Part shown: positions 15,994 to 24,578 of the stretch, one piece after another | Position numbering within the stretch: the first letter of the stretch is position 1 | Layout: every line of letters begins with the position of its first letter | NCBI GenBank assembly: GCA_018268035.1 | Contig: JAFDXI010000104.1 | Coordinates: forward strand, 1 to 36,284 | Direction: 5' to 3' | Length of the DNA: 36,284 nucleotides | From: Bacteroidota bacterium | Lineage (GTDB): Bacteria > Bacteroidota > Bacteroidia > Chitinophagales > Chitinophagaceae | Position numbers and translations under genes: made by a program | The notes under the pieces: model-generated | What the model was told of the DNA's origin: nothing | What the model saw: the letters and a program-made list of their open reading frames with translations, nothing else | The model's database searches: none

Positions 15994-18204
15994 TTAATTG
16001 CCATCATATTCAAACACAATTTTTGCATTGGTTTGGAGGTCAGTCTTAATGCCGAGTTTATAAATCTGCGTACCCACTGTAATCCGCATCAATGCTGTAT
16101 TGGGGGCAATCGCTCCCAGGTTTTCTGCAATCATGGTAAACGCATGTTCTCTGTGTGCTGAATCTGCATGGATTTTAAATGTTATTGGGTCTTTGTTCAG
16201 CATCTGGTTATTAACAATAAGTTCTTTATTATGATAAACACTAACCCGGTCGCCATCAATCTGTGCATTATCAAACAATTCTATTAAAATATCCGGCGTA
16301 GTGATATGATAGGTTTGCACCAAAACATTTGTTCTCGTTTCAAATGCTTTTGCCGCCGAAGGGTTTCCTGTGCCATTCGCTTTTGCAATAGAATCAGCAA
16401 TATGTTGCTGATGTATTTTTTCGAGCAATGCAATATTTGAGATTGAATCCTGAATTCGCTTTTGTTCCTTTTGTTGAACAACTAACAACGAATCCTCAAC
16501 CTGTTTTTGCCGCAGTTTAGCTGTTGCAATTGCATCATTTGTTGAATCTTCAACAAACTTCCTACGTTGCTTTGCCAAAATTGCTGCATTAGAAATAGAA
16601 TCTGCAATACGCCTTTGCTCTTTGTCCCGTATAGCTGCCAATGAGTCTTCAATTTGTTGCTGCCGTATTTTTACTGCAGTAACAGAATCCTGTATTCTTT
16701 GTTGTTCAAGTTGCTTAATCAATAATAAAGAATCGTCAATTTGTTGTTGTCTTTTCTTTGCTGCAGTAATTGCATTATTGGTTGAATCGTCAATAAATTT
16801 CTGTCGCTTTTTCGCAGCAGCAATTGAATCCTGCAACCGTTGTTGCTCCTGCTGTTTCACTAATGCAAGAGAATCATCAATCTCCTTCTGTCTTTGTTTC
16901 GCTAAAGCAGCAACATTATCTAATGAATCTTTTATTCTTTTTTGTTCCCTTTGTTTGACCAACGATAAAGAATCGTCAATTTGTTGTTGTCTTTTCTTTG
17001 CTGCAGCAATTGCATTATTGGTTGAATCGTCAATAAATTTCTGTCGCTTTTTCGCAGCAGCAATTGAATCCTGCAACCGTTGTTGCTCCTGCTGTTTCAC
17101 TAATGCAAGAGAATCATCAATTTCCTTCTGTCGTTTCTTTGCAATAGTTAAAGCATTCTTTGTAGAATCGGCAATAAACTGTTGGTGTTTTTTTGCTGCA
17201 ATTACAGAATCCTGAAGCCTTTGTTGTTCTCTTAGTTTTGCCAATGCTAACGAATCATCAATTTCTTTCTGTCGCTTTTTCGCCAATACTACAGCGTTAT
17301 TCAAAGAATCTCTGATGCGTTGCTGTTCTTTTTGTTTGGCTACATTAATAGAATCCTGCGACTGTTGCCAACGCTTTTTTGCAAGTGCCTGCGCTTGTGT
17401 AATAGAGTCCTGTACTTGTTTATGATATTTCCTGACCTTAGCAATTGAATCTTCAATTCGTTGTTTTTTCTCTTTTGCAATTGAATCAATAATGCTTGTT
17501 GAATCAGTAACAGTTTTATGTCTTTTACGCAGATAAGCTGCAGCTGCCTCTAAGGAATCCCTATGTTGTTTAGCCTGGATACTTTTTGTTTGTGCTATAG
17601 AATCTTCATTATGTATCACTCTTTTTTCAGCAGCAGCAATTGCTGTCCGCACTGTATCTTCTTTTTTACGTTGTTCACAACTCTTAAATGCGGCTATATC
17701 TGCAGGTGTACCAAATCGCCCAACAAGGTAGCGTTGCATCACTGAATCATATTCACACAATAACCTGTAATAAACAGTTGTACCATCACAATTGTGCTGG
17801 CAACCTGATATGCGGGTAGTCAATATCAGGCTATCACCTTTAATAAAAATTCTATTTTGAGGGGTGCACGATGAACAATCCCACCACTGACCTTTTACAG
17901 GTTCTTTTTTAAATAAAACAATACCATTCTGCAAAGTCATTTCTTTATCATTCAAAGAACCTGTGACAGCAGTAACAATTTTTGCATGATAACGGTCATT
18001 GATTTCAGTAGTGCGGCTACCCGCAAATGTTTCACCATCCACTGATTCAATAACTATCATCTTTATCAACTGTGATTTAATTCCATTCACCTGATTGCCA
18101 TTCCCATTCCATGTGCCTATCAGCCAGGTGTTGTTTTGAGAATGAACAGCAACACAACAAATACAAAACAACAACAGTGAAATAATTTTTTTACAGTTAA
18201 GCAT
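15994..18204 (-). CDS. Secreted protein with a long DS-periodic helical repeat region and a conserved C-terminal beta domain
   Basis: 736 residues from the ATG at 18204 (a GTG five codons upstream is possible). Parts in order: signal peptide MLNCKKIISLLLFCICCVAVHSQ; an N-terminal domain with GTWNGNGNQVNGI and a Cys-rich patch (WWDCSSC, GCQHNC); then about 430 highly charged Lys/Gln/Arg/Asp-rich residues with a 'DS' every 14-18 residues, predicted to be one long helix or coiled coil; and a C-terminal domain of about 100 residues (DILIELFDNAQIDGDRVSVYHN ... VGTQIYKLGIKTD) of a kind common at the C-termini of secreted Bacteroidetes proteins. No catalytic motif. The length of the rod looks evolutionarily labile because of an internal duplication. 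Role unknown; envelope scaffold or adhesin-like spacer is a guess. Confidence 0.8.
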   Translation of the reverse strand: MLNCKKIISLLLFCICCVAVHSQNNTWLIGTWNGNGNQVNGIKSQLIKMIVIESVDGETFAGSRTTEINDRYHAKIVTAVTGSLNDKEMTLQNGIVLFKKEPVKGQWWDCSSCTPQNRIFIKGDSLILTTRISGCQHNCDGTTVYYRLLCEYDSVMQRYLVGRFGTPADIAAFKSCEQRKKEDTVRTAIAAAEKRVIHNEDSIAQTKSIQAKQHRDSLEAAAAYLRKRHKTVTDSTSIIDSIAKEKKQRIEDSIAKVRKYHKQVQDSITQAQALAKKRWQQSQDSINVAKQKEQQRIRDSLNNAVVLAKKRQKEIDDSLALAKLREQQRLQDSVIAAKKHQQFIADSTKNALTIAKKRQKEIDDSLALVKQQEQQRLQDSIAAAKKRQKFIDDSTNNAIAAAKKRQQQIDDSLSLVKQREQKRIKDSLDNVAALAKQRQKEIDDSLALVKQQEQQRLQDSIAAAKKRQKFIDDSTNNAITAAKKRQQQIDDSLLLIKQLEQQRIQDSVTAVKIRQQQIEDSLAAIRDKEQRRIADSISNAAILAKQRRKFVEDSTNDAIATAKLRQKQVEDSLLVVQQKEQKRIQDSISNIALLEKIHQQHIADSIAKANGTGNPSAAKAFETRTNVLVQTYHITTPDILIELFDNAQIDGDRVSVYHNKELIVNNQMLNKDPITFKIHADSAHREHAFTMIAENLGAIAPNTALMRITVGTQIYKLGIKTDLQTNAKIVFEYDGN
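16725..17132. repeat. Recent in-frame tandem duplication (240-bp unit)
   Basis: Bases 16725-16892 recur at 16965-17132 with an offset of exactly 240 bases (80 codons) and only two differences that I find (at 16767 and 16882). Other units of the helical repeat are far more diverged, so this copy is recent. Confidence 0.88.
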
Positions 18205-18219
18205 TGGCGTCGGATTCAC

Positions 18220-18752
18220 AATAGCTTTGAATATCTGAAACTGAATTTACATGATCCTAAAAGCAGCAAGCTGGCAGTAAACATAAAACTTTTCTGCTAA
18301 TGATTTAAAAAAATATAACAATTATTTACTCTAATGGATCTTTCAATTTAATTATTAATTGAGATGTATTAAACACTATGCTCCCACAATTTATAATATT
18401 TGCACTTGTAATAAAATCATCACTCTACATTTTCGGATTTATTTTTCATCCTGATAAAAACAATTTCCGTTTCTAACCATTTTAACCGCTTACCTGTATA
18501 CTAATTTTATTATATCAATTGCAATCTCCCTGTCATGGTTTATTATTCCATTCAGCATTCATAAAATTTCCGATACTATTTTAAAATCTCAACAATGAAT
18601 GTTGGATAAAACTGTTTAATTTTATTTTGATTTTATAAACAGAACATGAAAGTTGTTGATTTACATACCGGTTTTTCTCAACCGTTAAAACAAAAATTCA
18701 AAAAAGGTTTCCCTCAAAATTTTAAAACTTTCATTTTTTAAAATATAAACAC
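18220..18752. other. 533-base gene-free, AT-rich stretch
   Basis: No gene with family resemblance on either strand. It contains a 32-codon hydrophobic ORF on the plus strand (18378-18476, starting MLPQFIIFALVIKSS) with no support beyond being open. No clean TAnnTTTG promoter, hairpin-plus-T terminator or tRNA-like fold was seen. It must hold the promoters of both flanking genes. Confidence 0.5.
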
Positions 18753-20000
18753 ATGAAAAAGTTACTAACGTTATTTTTATTACTGCCATTCTTTACAATG
18801 GCACAGGAAGGTGTCAATTTTGAACAAAATTTATCCTGGCAACAAATTCAGGCAAAAGCCAAAGCAGAACATAAAATGATATTTATGGATTGCTTCACCA
18901 CCTGGTGTGGGCCTTGCCGTTATATGAGTACAACCATTTTCCCTCAAAAAGTTGTGGCCGACCTAATGAATGAAAAATTCATCAATGTTAAAGTGCAGTT
19001 GGATACAACTGATGCAGACAATGAAGAAGTAAAAAGCTGGTATCAAACCGGGCATGATTTAGCTGCCCAATATGATATCCGCGCTTATCCCACATATTTG
19101 TTCTTTGATGAAAACGGGAAAGCTGTTCACCGGATGGTTGGATCTACACAAACAGGCGAAGATTTTGTATCGAGGGTAAAGACTGCATTTGATCCTTCCA
19201 AACAATATTACACATTGCTCGATGAATATAAAGCAGGCAAAAATGATCCGCATTTCTTAATGTCACTTGCCAATGCTGCCCAGGATGCTTATGATATGAA
19301 ACAGGCAAATAAAATTGCTGCCGCTTACCTGGCAACACAAACTGATCTTTATACAAAAGATAATCTCGAGTTCATTAAAAATTTCACACAAAGCAGCAAG
19401 GATAAAGGATTTGATATTTTCCTCCACCATGCTGATAAAGCTGATGCAATATTGGGAGCAGGAACAAGCGCTGATATTGTTACCAATATTATTTTGAGAG
19501 AAGATATATACCCGGTAGTGTTTGCAAAACGTATTGACAATTCAAAAGATTTACCAGAACCAGACTGGAGTGCATTAACAACAAATCTCGAAAAAAAATA
19601 TCCGGCAAATGCAAAAGAAGCAATCAGCTATGCACAGGTGATATATTATGAAAACAAACCGGATTGGGAAAAATTTGCACCTGCAGTTGTAAGTTATATG
19701 AAAGCTTATGGCAGCAAAGCAAACAGCAGTCAATTGAACGACTTTGCATGGAATATATTTTTAAACTGCAATGATATGGCCTGTGTGCAACAGGCTTTGG
19801 AATGGAGTAAACGTTCTATTGATCAAAACCAGGAACCTGCATTTATGGATACCTATGCAAACATCTTATATAAATTAGGCAGAAAAGATGAAGCATTGGT
19901 GTGGGAAAACAAAGCCATGACTGCTGCACCTGAAAATGAAAAGAAAGGTTACCAGGAAACCATTGACAAAATGAAGAGCGGTGAAAAAACCTGGAATTGA
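18753..20000 (+). CDS. Secreted thioredoxin-fold protein with a helical C-terminal half
   Basis: 415 residues. The signal peptide MKKLLTLFLLLPFFTMAQ sends it to the periplasm. The thioredoxin-like domain (about 20-145) has the redox motif WCGPC (C52, C55) in MDCFTTWCGPCRYM and the cis-proline loop IRAYPTYLFFDENGK. The C-terminal 270 residues are helical and TPR-like, including a segment near the end (AFMDTYANILYKLGRKDEALVWENKAM) that reads as a TPR pair. Such proteins in Bacteroidetes act as thiol-disulfide oxidoreductases, possibly with the helical part binding a client; the client is unknown. A strong terminator follows. Confidence 0.88.
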   Translation: MKKLLTLFLLLPFFTMAQEGVNFEQNLSWQQIQAKAKAEHKMIFMDCFTTWCGPCRYMSTTIFPQKVVADLMNEKFINVKVQLDTTDADNEEVKSWYQTGHDLAAQYDIRAYPTYLFFDENGKAVHRMVGSTQTGEDFVSRVKTAFDPSKQYYTLLDEYKAGKNDPHFLMSLANAAQDAYDMKQANKIAAAYLATQTDLYTKDNLEFIKNFTQSSKDKGFDIFLHHADKADAILGAGTSADIVTNIILREDIYPVVFAKRIDNSKDLPEPDWSALTTNLEKKYPANAKEAISYAQVIYYENKPDWEKFAPAVVSYMKAYGSKANSSQLNDFAWNIFLNCNDMACVQQALEWSKRSIDQNQEPAFMDTYANILYKLGRKDEALVWENKAMTAAPENEKKGYQETIDKMKSGEKTWN

Positions 20001-20022
20001 CAAATCATACACTTTGAAACCT

Positions 20023-20052
20023 AAAAGGCTGCTGTAATTAGTAGCCTTTTTT
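20023..20052 (+). terminator. Intrinsic terminator after the thioredoxin-fold gene
   Basis: AAAAGGCTGCT (20023-20033) pairs with AGTAGCCTTTT (20040-20050), 11 bp with one G-U pair, loop GTAATT, and a run of six T from 20047. Confidence 0.85.
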
Positions 20053-20181
20053 ATTGTCGCTATTTGTATTTTTAAGAAACCAACAACCGTTATATTTTAC
20101 AATTCATAAAAATATTTCAATAACCATAAAAATATTTTTAAGTTTAACCGCTAATTTATCCAACACACTAAAATTAACGCT

Positions 20182-20964
20182 ATGAAAATTGGACACCTTG
20201 CTACATCTTCATGCATCATATTATTATTATCATGCACGCAGCCGCCTGAAATGAAAACAACAAAATTTATTGCACTGAATGATTGGAAGAGCGAAAATTT
20301 AAAAGGATCAGTGTATAGAATTGTAACTGAAACTTATCTTTTAGACAGTATAAGCGGGAAAATAGGAATACTCGAAAGCAAAGGGATTGAAACATTTGAT
20401 GAAAATGGTTATACTGTAACATATAACAATTTCACAACTACTGATAGTGTAAACATGATTTACAACTATATTTATAACGCTTCAGGTTTTCTTACAGGCA
20501 TGACAGTAACTAAAAACGGTAAACCATCGTCCTCAATGAAAATTGATGTGGACACGCTGGGCGTCTACATGTCTGCCACATCGTTTGACTCTGCTGCCAA
20601 GGTTGATGCTATTTATACTGAAATTCAAACTAATAAATTTGGACAGGTGTTAAGCGCAAACGGGCTTCATCCCGACAGCACATTAAAAATGTCATTCACC
20701 AATAAATATGACAGTATTTTTTATATGGGTGGTGAAAGTAAAGACAGTGTTGGCAAAGTCACTTATTCATCCACAATAGCTTTGAATGACAACAAAGACC
20801 CTGCAGCAATGGATGAAACAGACTTCACCAAAAACTCATATACAACAAATACAGTTTATACTTATAGCAAAAAAGATAGTGAAGGCAACTGGACTGAACA
20901 AACCATTACCGTAAATGGCAAACCTTCAAAACTGATAAAGCGGACTATCTCTTATTTTAAATAA
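20182..20964 (+). CDS. Hypothetical lipoprotein with beta-rich YD-like repeats
   Basis: 260 residues. The signal peptide MKIGHLATSSCIILLLSC carries a lipobox (LLSC) with C18 as the lipidation site. The rest is built of short beta-hairpin-like units such as FDENGYTVTYNNF, YNASGFLTGMTVTKNGKP, NKFGQVLSANG and DSEGNWTEQTITVNGKP, a pattern seen in RHS/YD-type beta proteins of Bacteroidetes, without the toxin core. No enzyme motif. Its own terminator follows, and it stands as a single-gene unit, convergent with the small lipoprotein gene. Confidence 0.72.
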   Translation: MKIGHLATSSCIILLLSCTQPPEMKTTKFIALNDWKSENLKGSVYRIVTETYLLDSISGKIGILESKGIETFDENGYTVTYNNFTTTDSVNMIYNYIYNASGFLTGMTVTKNGKPSSSMKIDVDTLGVYMSATSFDSAAKVDAIYTEIQTNKFGQVLSANGLHPDSTLKMSFTNKYDSIFYMGGESKDSVGKVTYSSTIALNDNKDPAAMDETDFTKNSYTTNTVYTYSKKDSEGNWTEQTITVNGKPSKLIKRTISYFK

Positions 20965-20977
20965 AAATTTTTTACAC

Positions 20978-21006
20978 TGCCTGCAAATTGTTTGCAGGCA
21001 TTTTTT
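20978..21006. terminator. Intrinsic terminator between convergent lipoprotein genes
   Basis: TGCCTGCAAA (20978-20987) and TTTGCAGGCA (20991-21000) form a perfect 10-bp stem with loop TTG, followed by six T on the plus strand. On the minus strand the stem is followed by GTAAAAAATTTTTAT, so it may also stop the opposing gene. Confidence 0.87.
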
Positions 21007-21316
21007 ATTTATCAGATCTGATACTAATAATTTGCATGACAGGATATGCAGTGGCTGCAATGCCGCAATAAAAAGAATCATGGACTTCAACATAGCTTAA
21101 GAAAACTTCAAGATTATTTTTTTTAAAACTATCAAGCAGGTTTTGAGGATGATAAGTTTTTAAATTATCTGCTAACCTTATCTGCCATCCGCATCCGTCA
21201 GGTATATTGACTCCCGCATCCATTACGGTTGCACGCACAAGTGCCGGGCTTTCTGTTAAGTTATTTTTACTACAAGCAGCCAACATCAAAATCGAAAAAA
21301 ATAAAACTCTTTTCAT
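21005..21316 (-). CDS. Small hypothetical lipoprotein
   Basis: 103 residues from the ATG at 21316, chosen over an ATG six codons upstream because it puts the signal peptide MKRVLFFSILMLAAC at the very start. The lipobox LAAC gives lipidated C15. The mature part contains GCGWQIRLADNLKTYHPQNL and a strand-rich end with FYCGIAATAYPVMQIISI; two further cysteines (in DGCGW and FYCG) could form a disulfide. I recognise no family with a known function. Its 3' end reaches the shared terminator. Confidence 0.7.
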   Translation of the reverse strand: MKRVLFFSILMLAACSKNNLTESPALVRATVMDAGVNIPDGCGWQIRLADNLKTYHPQNLLDSFKKNNLEVFLSYVEVHDSFYCGIAATAYPVMQIISIRSDK

Positions 21317-21601
21317 CACACAAAATTTATACATGGTTTCAATGACAATTTTCTTACCAGAATATTTGAAGACAGGTTATTTTTAGCAATGAAAAAAAAT
21401 TGCAATGTGCATTTTAGCAAATTCAGGTAAGTGATATTGTAATGACATATTGATTTGTTCAAAGAATAAAAAAAAAGAATTTATATAAGCGCTTACATAA
21501 CAACCAGGTCGGTAATGCTAAAAGAAAACTAATGATTTTTAATTTTTTTAGGGGAGCATTAATAAGAATAAAAAAACACAACGCTATCAAAATTTTTTTA
21601 A

Positions 21602-23164
21602 CTAAATATAAGCAGGTTGACGGTTCTTTTTTGATGCCAGGTATTTATTTCTGATGATTTGTTGCACAGGAACATTTTCAATTTTACTTTCCAGCCAACC
21701 GATAATGTCAAGATACATAAAAGAACGTGTAGCCAATGGGTTGCCTTTAAGGGCTTCAAACTTTTCTTTCAATGGCTTAAATTCTGCAATTACTTTTGAA
21801 GATGTCAGTGAAAATGATTTACGTAAAAATTTAAAGATCTCTTCTTCCACCACACTCAGGCTGTTCATCTTTGCCATAAAACGATAGACCGATTTTATCA
21901 GGTATTCCACCAAATCATAATTTCCCATTTCATAATGCGCAATCAGATGAAGCAATCGTGCATAACAATGCAGGTCTGCTCTTAGATCTGGTTTACGGTT
22001 GATAATCTCATTCAGGTATTCAACAGCCTTTTCATTATCTCCGCTGCCAAAATATAAACAGGCTATTTTATAATAGAAAATTAGCACCCTGTGGTTATCA
22101 ATATGCAATTTATATTCTTCAATTTTTTCTTCTATTTCAGGTACTATATTAAGCCCTTCTATAAAACTGCCATGCATAAAATGTTTGTTGAGCAAAGCAA
22201 TTTCATAATAAATAAAGGCCTGTATTTGTGTGTTGGTATCTTTTTGCCCTGCATCTGACTGAATAAAATTTTCAAACAAATGCAATGCCTCTTCAAACTT
22301 TTTGTAATTGGATAAAACAAAATGTGCAGTGGAAAGGTTATGCAGCCCTTTCACGTATTGAATGGATTCAATATCCTTCATCCCTGGATTGGTTTCAAAG
22401 AGGTCAACCCATTTTTGCGATGCCTTGTAAAAACCCAACAAGTCCTGCAATATAAATGTGTACCAGCTAAAAGCCTGGTAATAATACAAACGCTCGTAAA
22501 AATCCATTGCATATAAATTGCAGGCTACAGGAAGGTTAGCCTCAAAAAATGCTTTTAATGCCCTTTCATCTTTTTCATCACGGGCATGGCCGTTTTGAAT
22601 ATACCAGCTATACAATTGTAATGCAAAACCTGAAAGTTTATTTAATTGAGACACCCTGTTGTTTACTTCATCAGATTCCCTCGACAGTTCTCCTGCCCTG
22701 CCTTCAAAGCTCCGAGTGATGTGCATGCTTTCAATCTTTTTTTCAAATATCAATGCCTGTATGCGATATGTAGATTGACTAAATGTTTTTGCAGTAGATT
22801 TTACTTTATCCAGCGCTTTCAATGCCTGCATATACAAACCCTTGTTGTATAATAAACGGGCATACATGATTTGTTCGGCCAACTGAGTTTCGATATCTGG
22901 AGATGAATGAACGAGTGTTGCAAGTATTTGTTTATACAGATAAGCTTTCATATTAGAAAGCTGCTGTTTTTGAATGGAAGCATTTTTGCGCAATAACTTT
23001 TCTTCATCATATTCCTGCATTCCATCAAGCGCATCAAATAAAGAAAGGATTTTTAAATCATCAGTACCAGAAGCACGTTTTACATGTAGCTTAAATGAAC
23101 GCTTTTCAGACTTGCTGAGCGATTTTATCAATTGAAAAAGTTCGTCTGTATTCCTGTTAGGCAT
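21602..23164 (-). CDS. Conserved hypothetical all-helical (TPR-like) protein
   Basis: 520 residues, no signal peptide, so cytoplasmic. It starts with NTDELFQLIKSLSKSEKRSFKLHVKR, a conserved-looking opening of a Bacteroidetes family of unknown function. The remainder consists of helical pairs in which small and aromatic residues recur at TPR-like spacing, for example YARLLYNKGLYMQALKALDKV and KIACLYFGSGDNEKAVEYL. It is probably a protein-interaction scaffold. It is divergent from leuA across a 185-base gap containing an 8-bp inverted repeat (23231-23260) and, on this strand, a TAATTTTG -7-like element at 23216-23209. Confidence 0.75.
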   Translation of the reverse strand: MPNRNTDELFQLIKSLSKSEKRSFKLHVKRASGTDDLKILSLFDALDGMQEYDEEKLLRKNASIQKQQLSNMKAYLYKQILATLVHSSPDIETQLAEQIMYARLLYNKGLYMQALKALDKVKSTAKTFSQSTYRIQALIFEKKIESMHITRSFEGRAGELSRESDEVNNRVSQLNKLSGFALQLYSWYIQNGHARDEKDERALKAFFEANLPVACNLYAMDFYERLYYYQAFSWYTFILQDLLGFYKASQKWVDLFETNPGMKDIESIQYVKGLHNLSTAHFVLSNYKKFEEALHLFENFIQSDAGQKDTNTQIQAFIYYEIALLNKHFMHGSFIEGLNIVPEIEEKIEEYKLHIDNHRVLIFYYKIACLYFGSGDNEKAVEYLNEIINRKPDLRADLHCYARLLHLIAHYEMGNYDLVEYLIKSVYRFMAKMNSLSVVEEEIFKFLRKSFSLTSSKVIAEFKPLKEKFEALKGNPLATRSFMYLDIIGWLESKIENVPVQQIIRNKYLASKKNRQPAYI

Positions 23165-23230
23165 CGTAAATAAAATTGCTTGAAATGCAGGCTGGCAAAG
23201 GGTTTTAACAAAATTAAGGGTGAATTATAA

Positions 23231-23260
23231 CCGTAAAACAGGTTCAAATTGATTTTACGG
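23231..23260. promoter_or_regulatory. Inverted repeat in the divergent leuA promoter region
   Basis: CCGTAAAA (23231-23238), 14 bases, TTTTACGG (23253-23260): a perfect 8-bp inverted repeat. It lies 90 bases before leuA and 67 bases before the opposing gene, with no T-run, so an operator is more likely than a terminator. No regulator is identified. Confidence 0.4.
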
Positions 23261-23349
23261 CACTACACCTCCACGCTACCTTTATGCACTTTGCAGCCTG
23301 ATTTATTCAAAATTAATCAGTCTGCACATCTCATACTAATTTGAATGCC

Positions 23350-24537
23350 ATGCAAACTAAAAAGATTAACATTTTCGACACCACTTTAAGAGATGGTGAA
23401 CAGGTACCAGGATGTAAGTTGAATACTAAAGAAAAGATACAGCTTGCACTCGCATTGGAAGAACTTGGTGTTGACATCATCGAAGCCGGGTTCCCTATCT
23501 CCAGCCCCGGTGATTTTACTTCGGTAGAAGAAATAGCAAAAGTGATTAAACACTCCACTGTATGCGGCCTCAGCCGTGCTGTTGAAAAAGATATCCAGGC
23601 TGCCGGTGAAGCTTTGAAATTTGCCAAAAGGCCACGTATTCATACAGGTATTGGGACAAGCGATACACATATAAAAGCCAAATTCAAAGCATCCAGGGAG
23701 GAAATTTTAGGTCGCGCTATCCAGGCTGTGAAATGGGCGAAAGCATATGTGGATGATGTTGAGTTTTATGCAGAAGATGCTGGCCGCACAGATAATGAAT
23801 ACCTTGCCAGGGTAATAGAAGCTGTTATCAAAGCAGGTGCAACTGTAGTGAATATTCCTGACACTACCGGCTACTGTTTGCCACATCAATATGGAGAAAA
23901 AATTGCTTACCTCGTAAACAATGTACCTAATATTGATAAAGCCACCATCTCCTGTCATTGTCATAATGACCTTGGTCTTGCAACAGCAAATTCAATTACA
24001 GGTGTGATTGCAGGTGCCGGCCAAATAGAATGTACCATCAATGGTTTGGGTGAACGTGCCGGCAATACATCGCTTGAAGAAGTAGTGATGGTGATGAAAC
24101 AACATGCCTATCTTGGTTTTTATACCAACATTAAAACCCAAAAGCTAAATCCCATCAGCAGGTTGGTAAGTGAAACAATGCGCATGCCGGTACAACCAAA
24201 CAAAGCGATAGTTGGCAGTAATGCATTTGCACACTCCAGTGGCATCCACCAGGATGGTTTCTTGAAAGACAATTCCACTTATGAAATCATAAAGCCTGAA
24301 GATGTTGGCGCTGATGGCAGCAAGATTGTACTCACAGCCCGTAGCGGCAGAAGTGCATTGGCACATCGCTTTCAAAAAATCGGTTTTAGTTTCACCCGCA
24401 ATGATATAGATATTTTATATCAACAGTTTTTAATAGTGGCCGATAGAAAAAAAGAAGTGAAGGATGAAGACTTGCAGGAAATGGCAAATGAACATCTTGC
24501 CGCAAACAGGAAAGAAGAAAAAGCACACATTCTCTAA
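23350..24537 (+). CDS. leuA: 2-isopropylmalate synthase, short form without the regulatory domain
   Basis: 395 residues from the ATG at 23350 (a TTG three codons earlier is possible). It condenses acetyl-CoA with 2-oxoisovalerate, the committed step of leucine synthesis. The TIM-barrel features are clear: [13 protein letters not shown] (catalytic R14, metal ligand D15), [12 protein letters not shown], the metal histidines in [14 protein letters not shown] and [12 protein letters not shown]. The protein stops about where the C-terminal leucine-binding LeuA dimerisation/allosteric domain (~110 residues more) would begin, so classic feedback inhibition is probably absent. First gene of the leu cluster, 41 bases before leuC. 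Confidence 0.94.
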   Translation: MQTKKINIFDTTLRDGEQVPGCKLNTKEKIQLALALEELGVDIIEAGFPISSPGDFTSVEEIAKVIKHSTVCGLSRAVEKDIQAAGEALKFAKRPRIHTGIGTSDTHIKAKFKASREEILGRAIQAVKWAKAYVDDVEFYAEDAGRTDNEYLARVIEAVIKAGATVVNIPDTTGYCLPHQYGEKIAYLVNNVPNIDKATISCHCHNDLGLATANSITGVIAGAGQIECTINGLGERAGNTSLEEVVMVMKQHAYLGFYTNIKTQKLNPISRLVSETMRMPVQPNKAIVGSNAFAHSSGIHQDGFLKDNSTYEIIKPEDVGADGSKIVLTARSGRSALAHRFQKIGFSFTRNDIDILYQQFLIVADRKKEVKDEDLQEMANEHLAANRKEEKAHIL

Positions 24538-24578
24538 CTTTAATATCCACTTATCCAATCATTGAAAAGATATATTGA

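Noticed and set aside
16622-17215. Long open frame (197 codons) antisense to the helical-repeat gene
   Set aside because: A by-product of the repetitive codons on the other strand; Cys/Ser-rich repeats with no independent support.
18378-18476. 32-codon hydrophobic ORF in the gene-free stretch
   Set aside because: Considered as a small membrane peptide, but there is no promoter, start context or composition bias to support it beyond AT-rich sequence giving hydrophobic codons.
23165-23349. Searched for a Leu-rich leader peptide and attenuator before leuA
   Set aside because: Only trivial ORFs (5-8 codons) without Leu runs, and no terminator-like hairpin followed by T before leuA.
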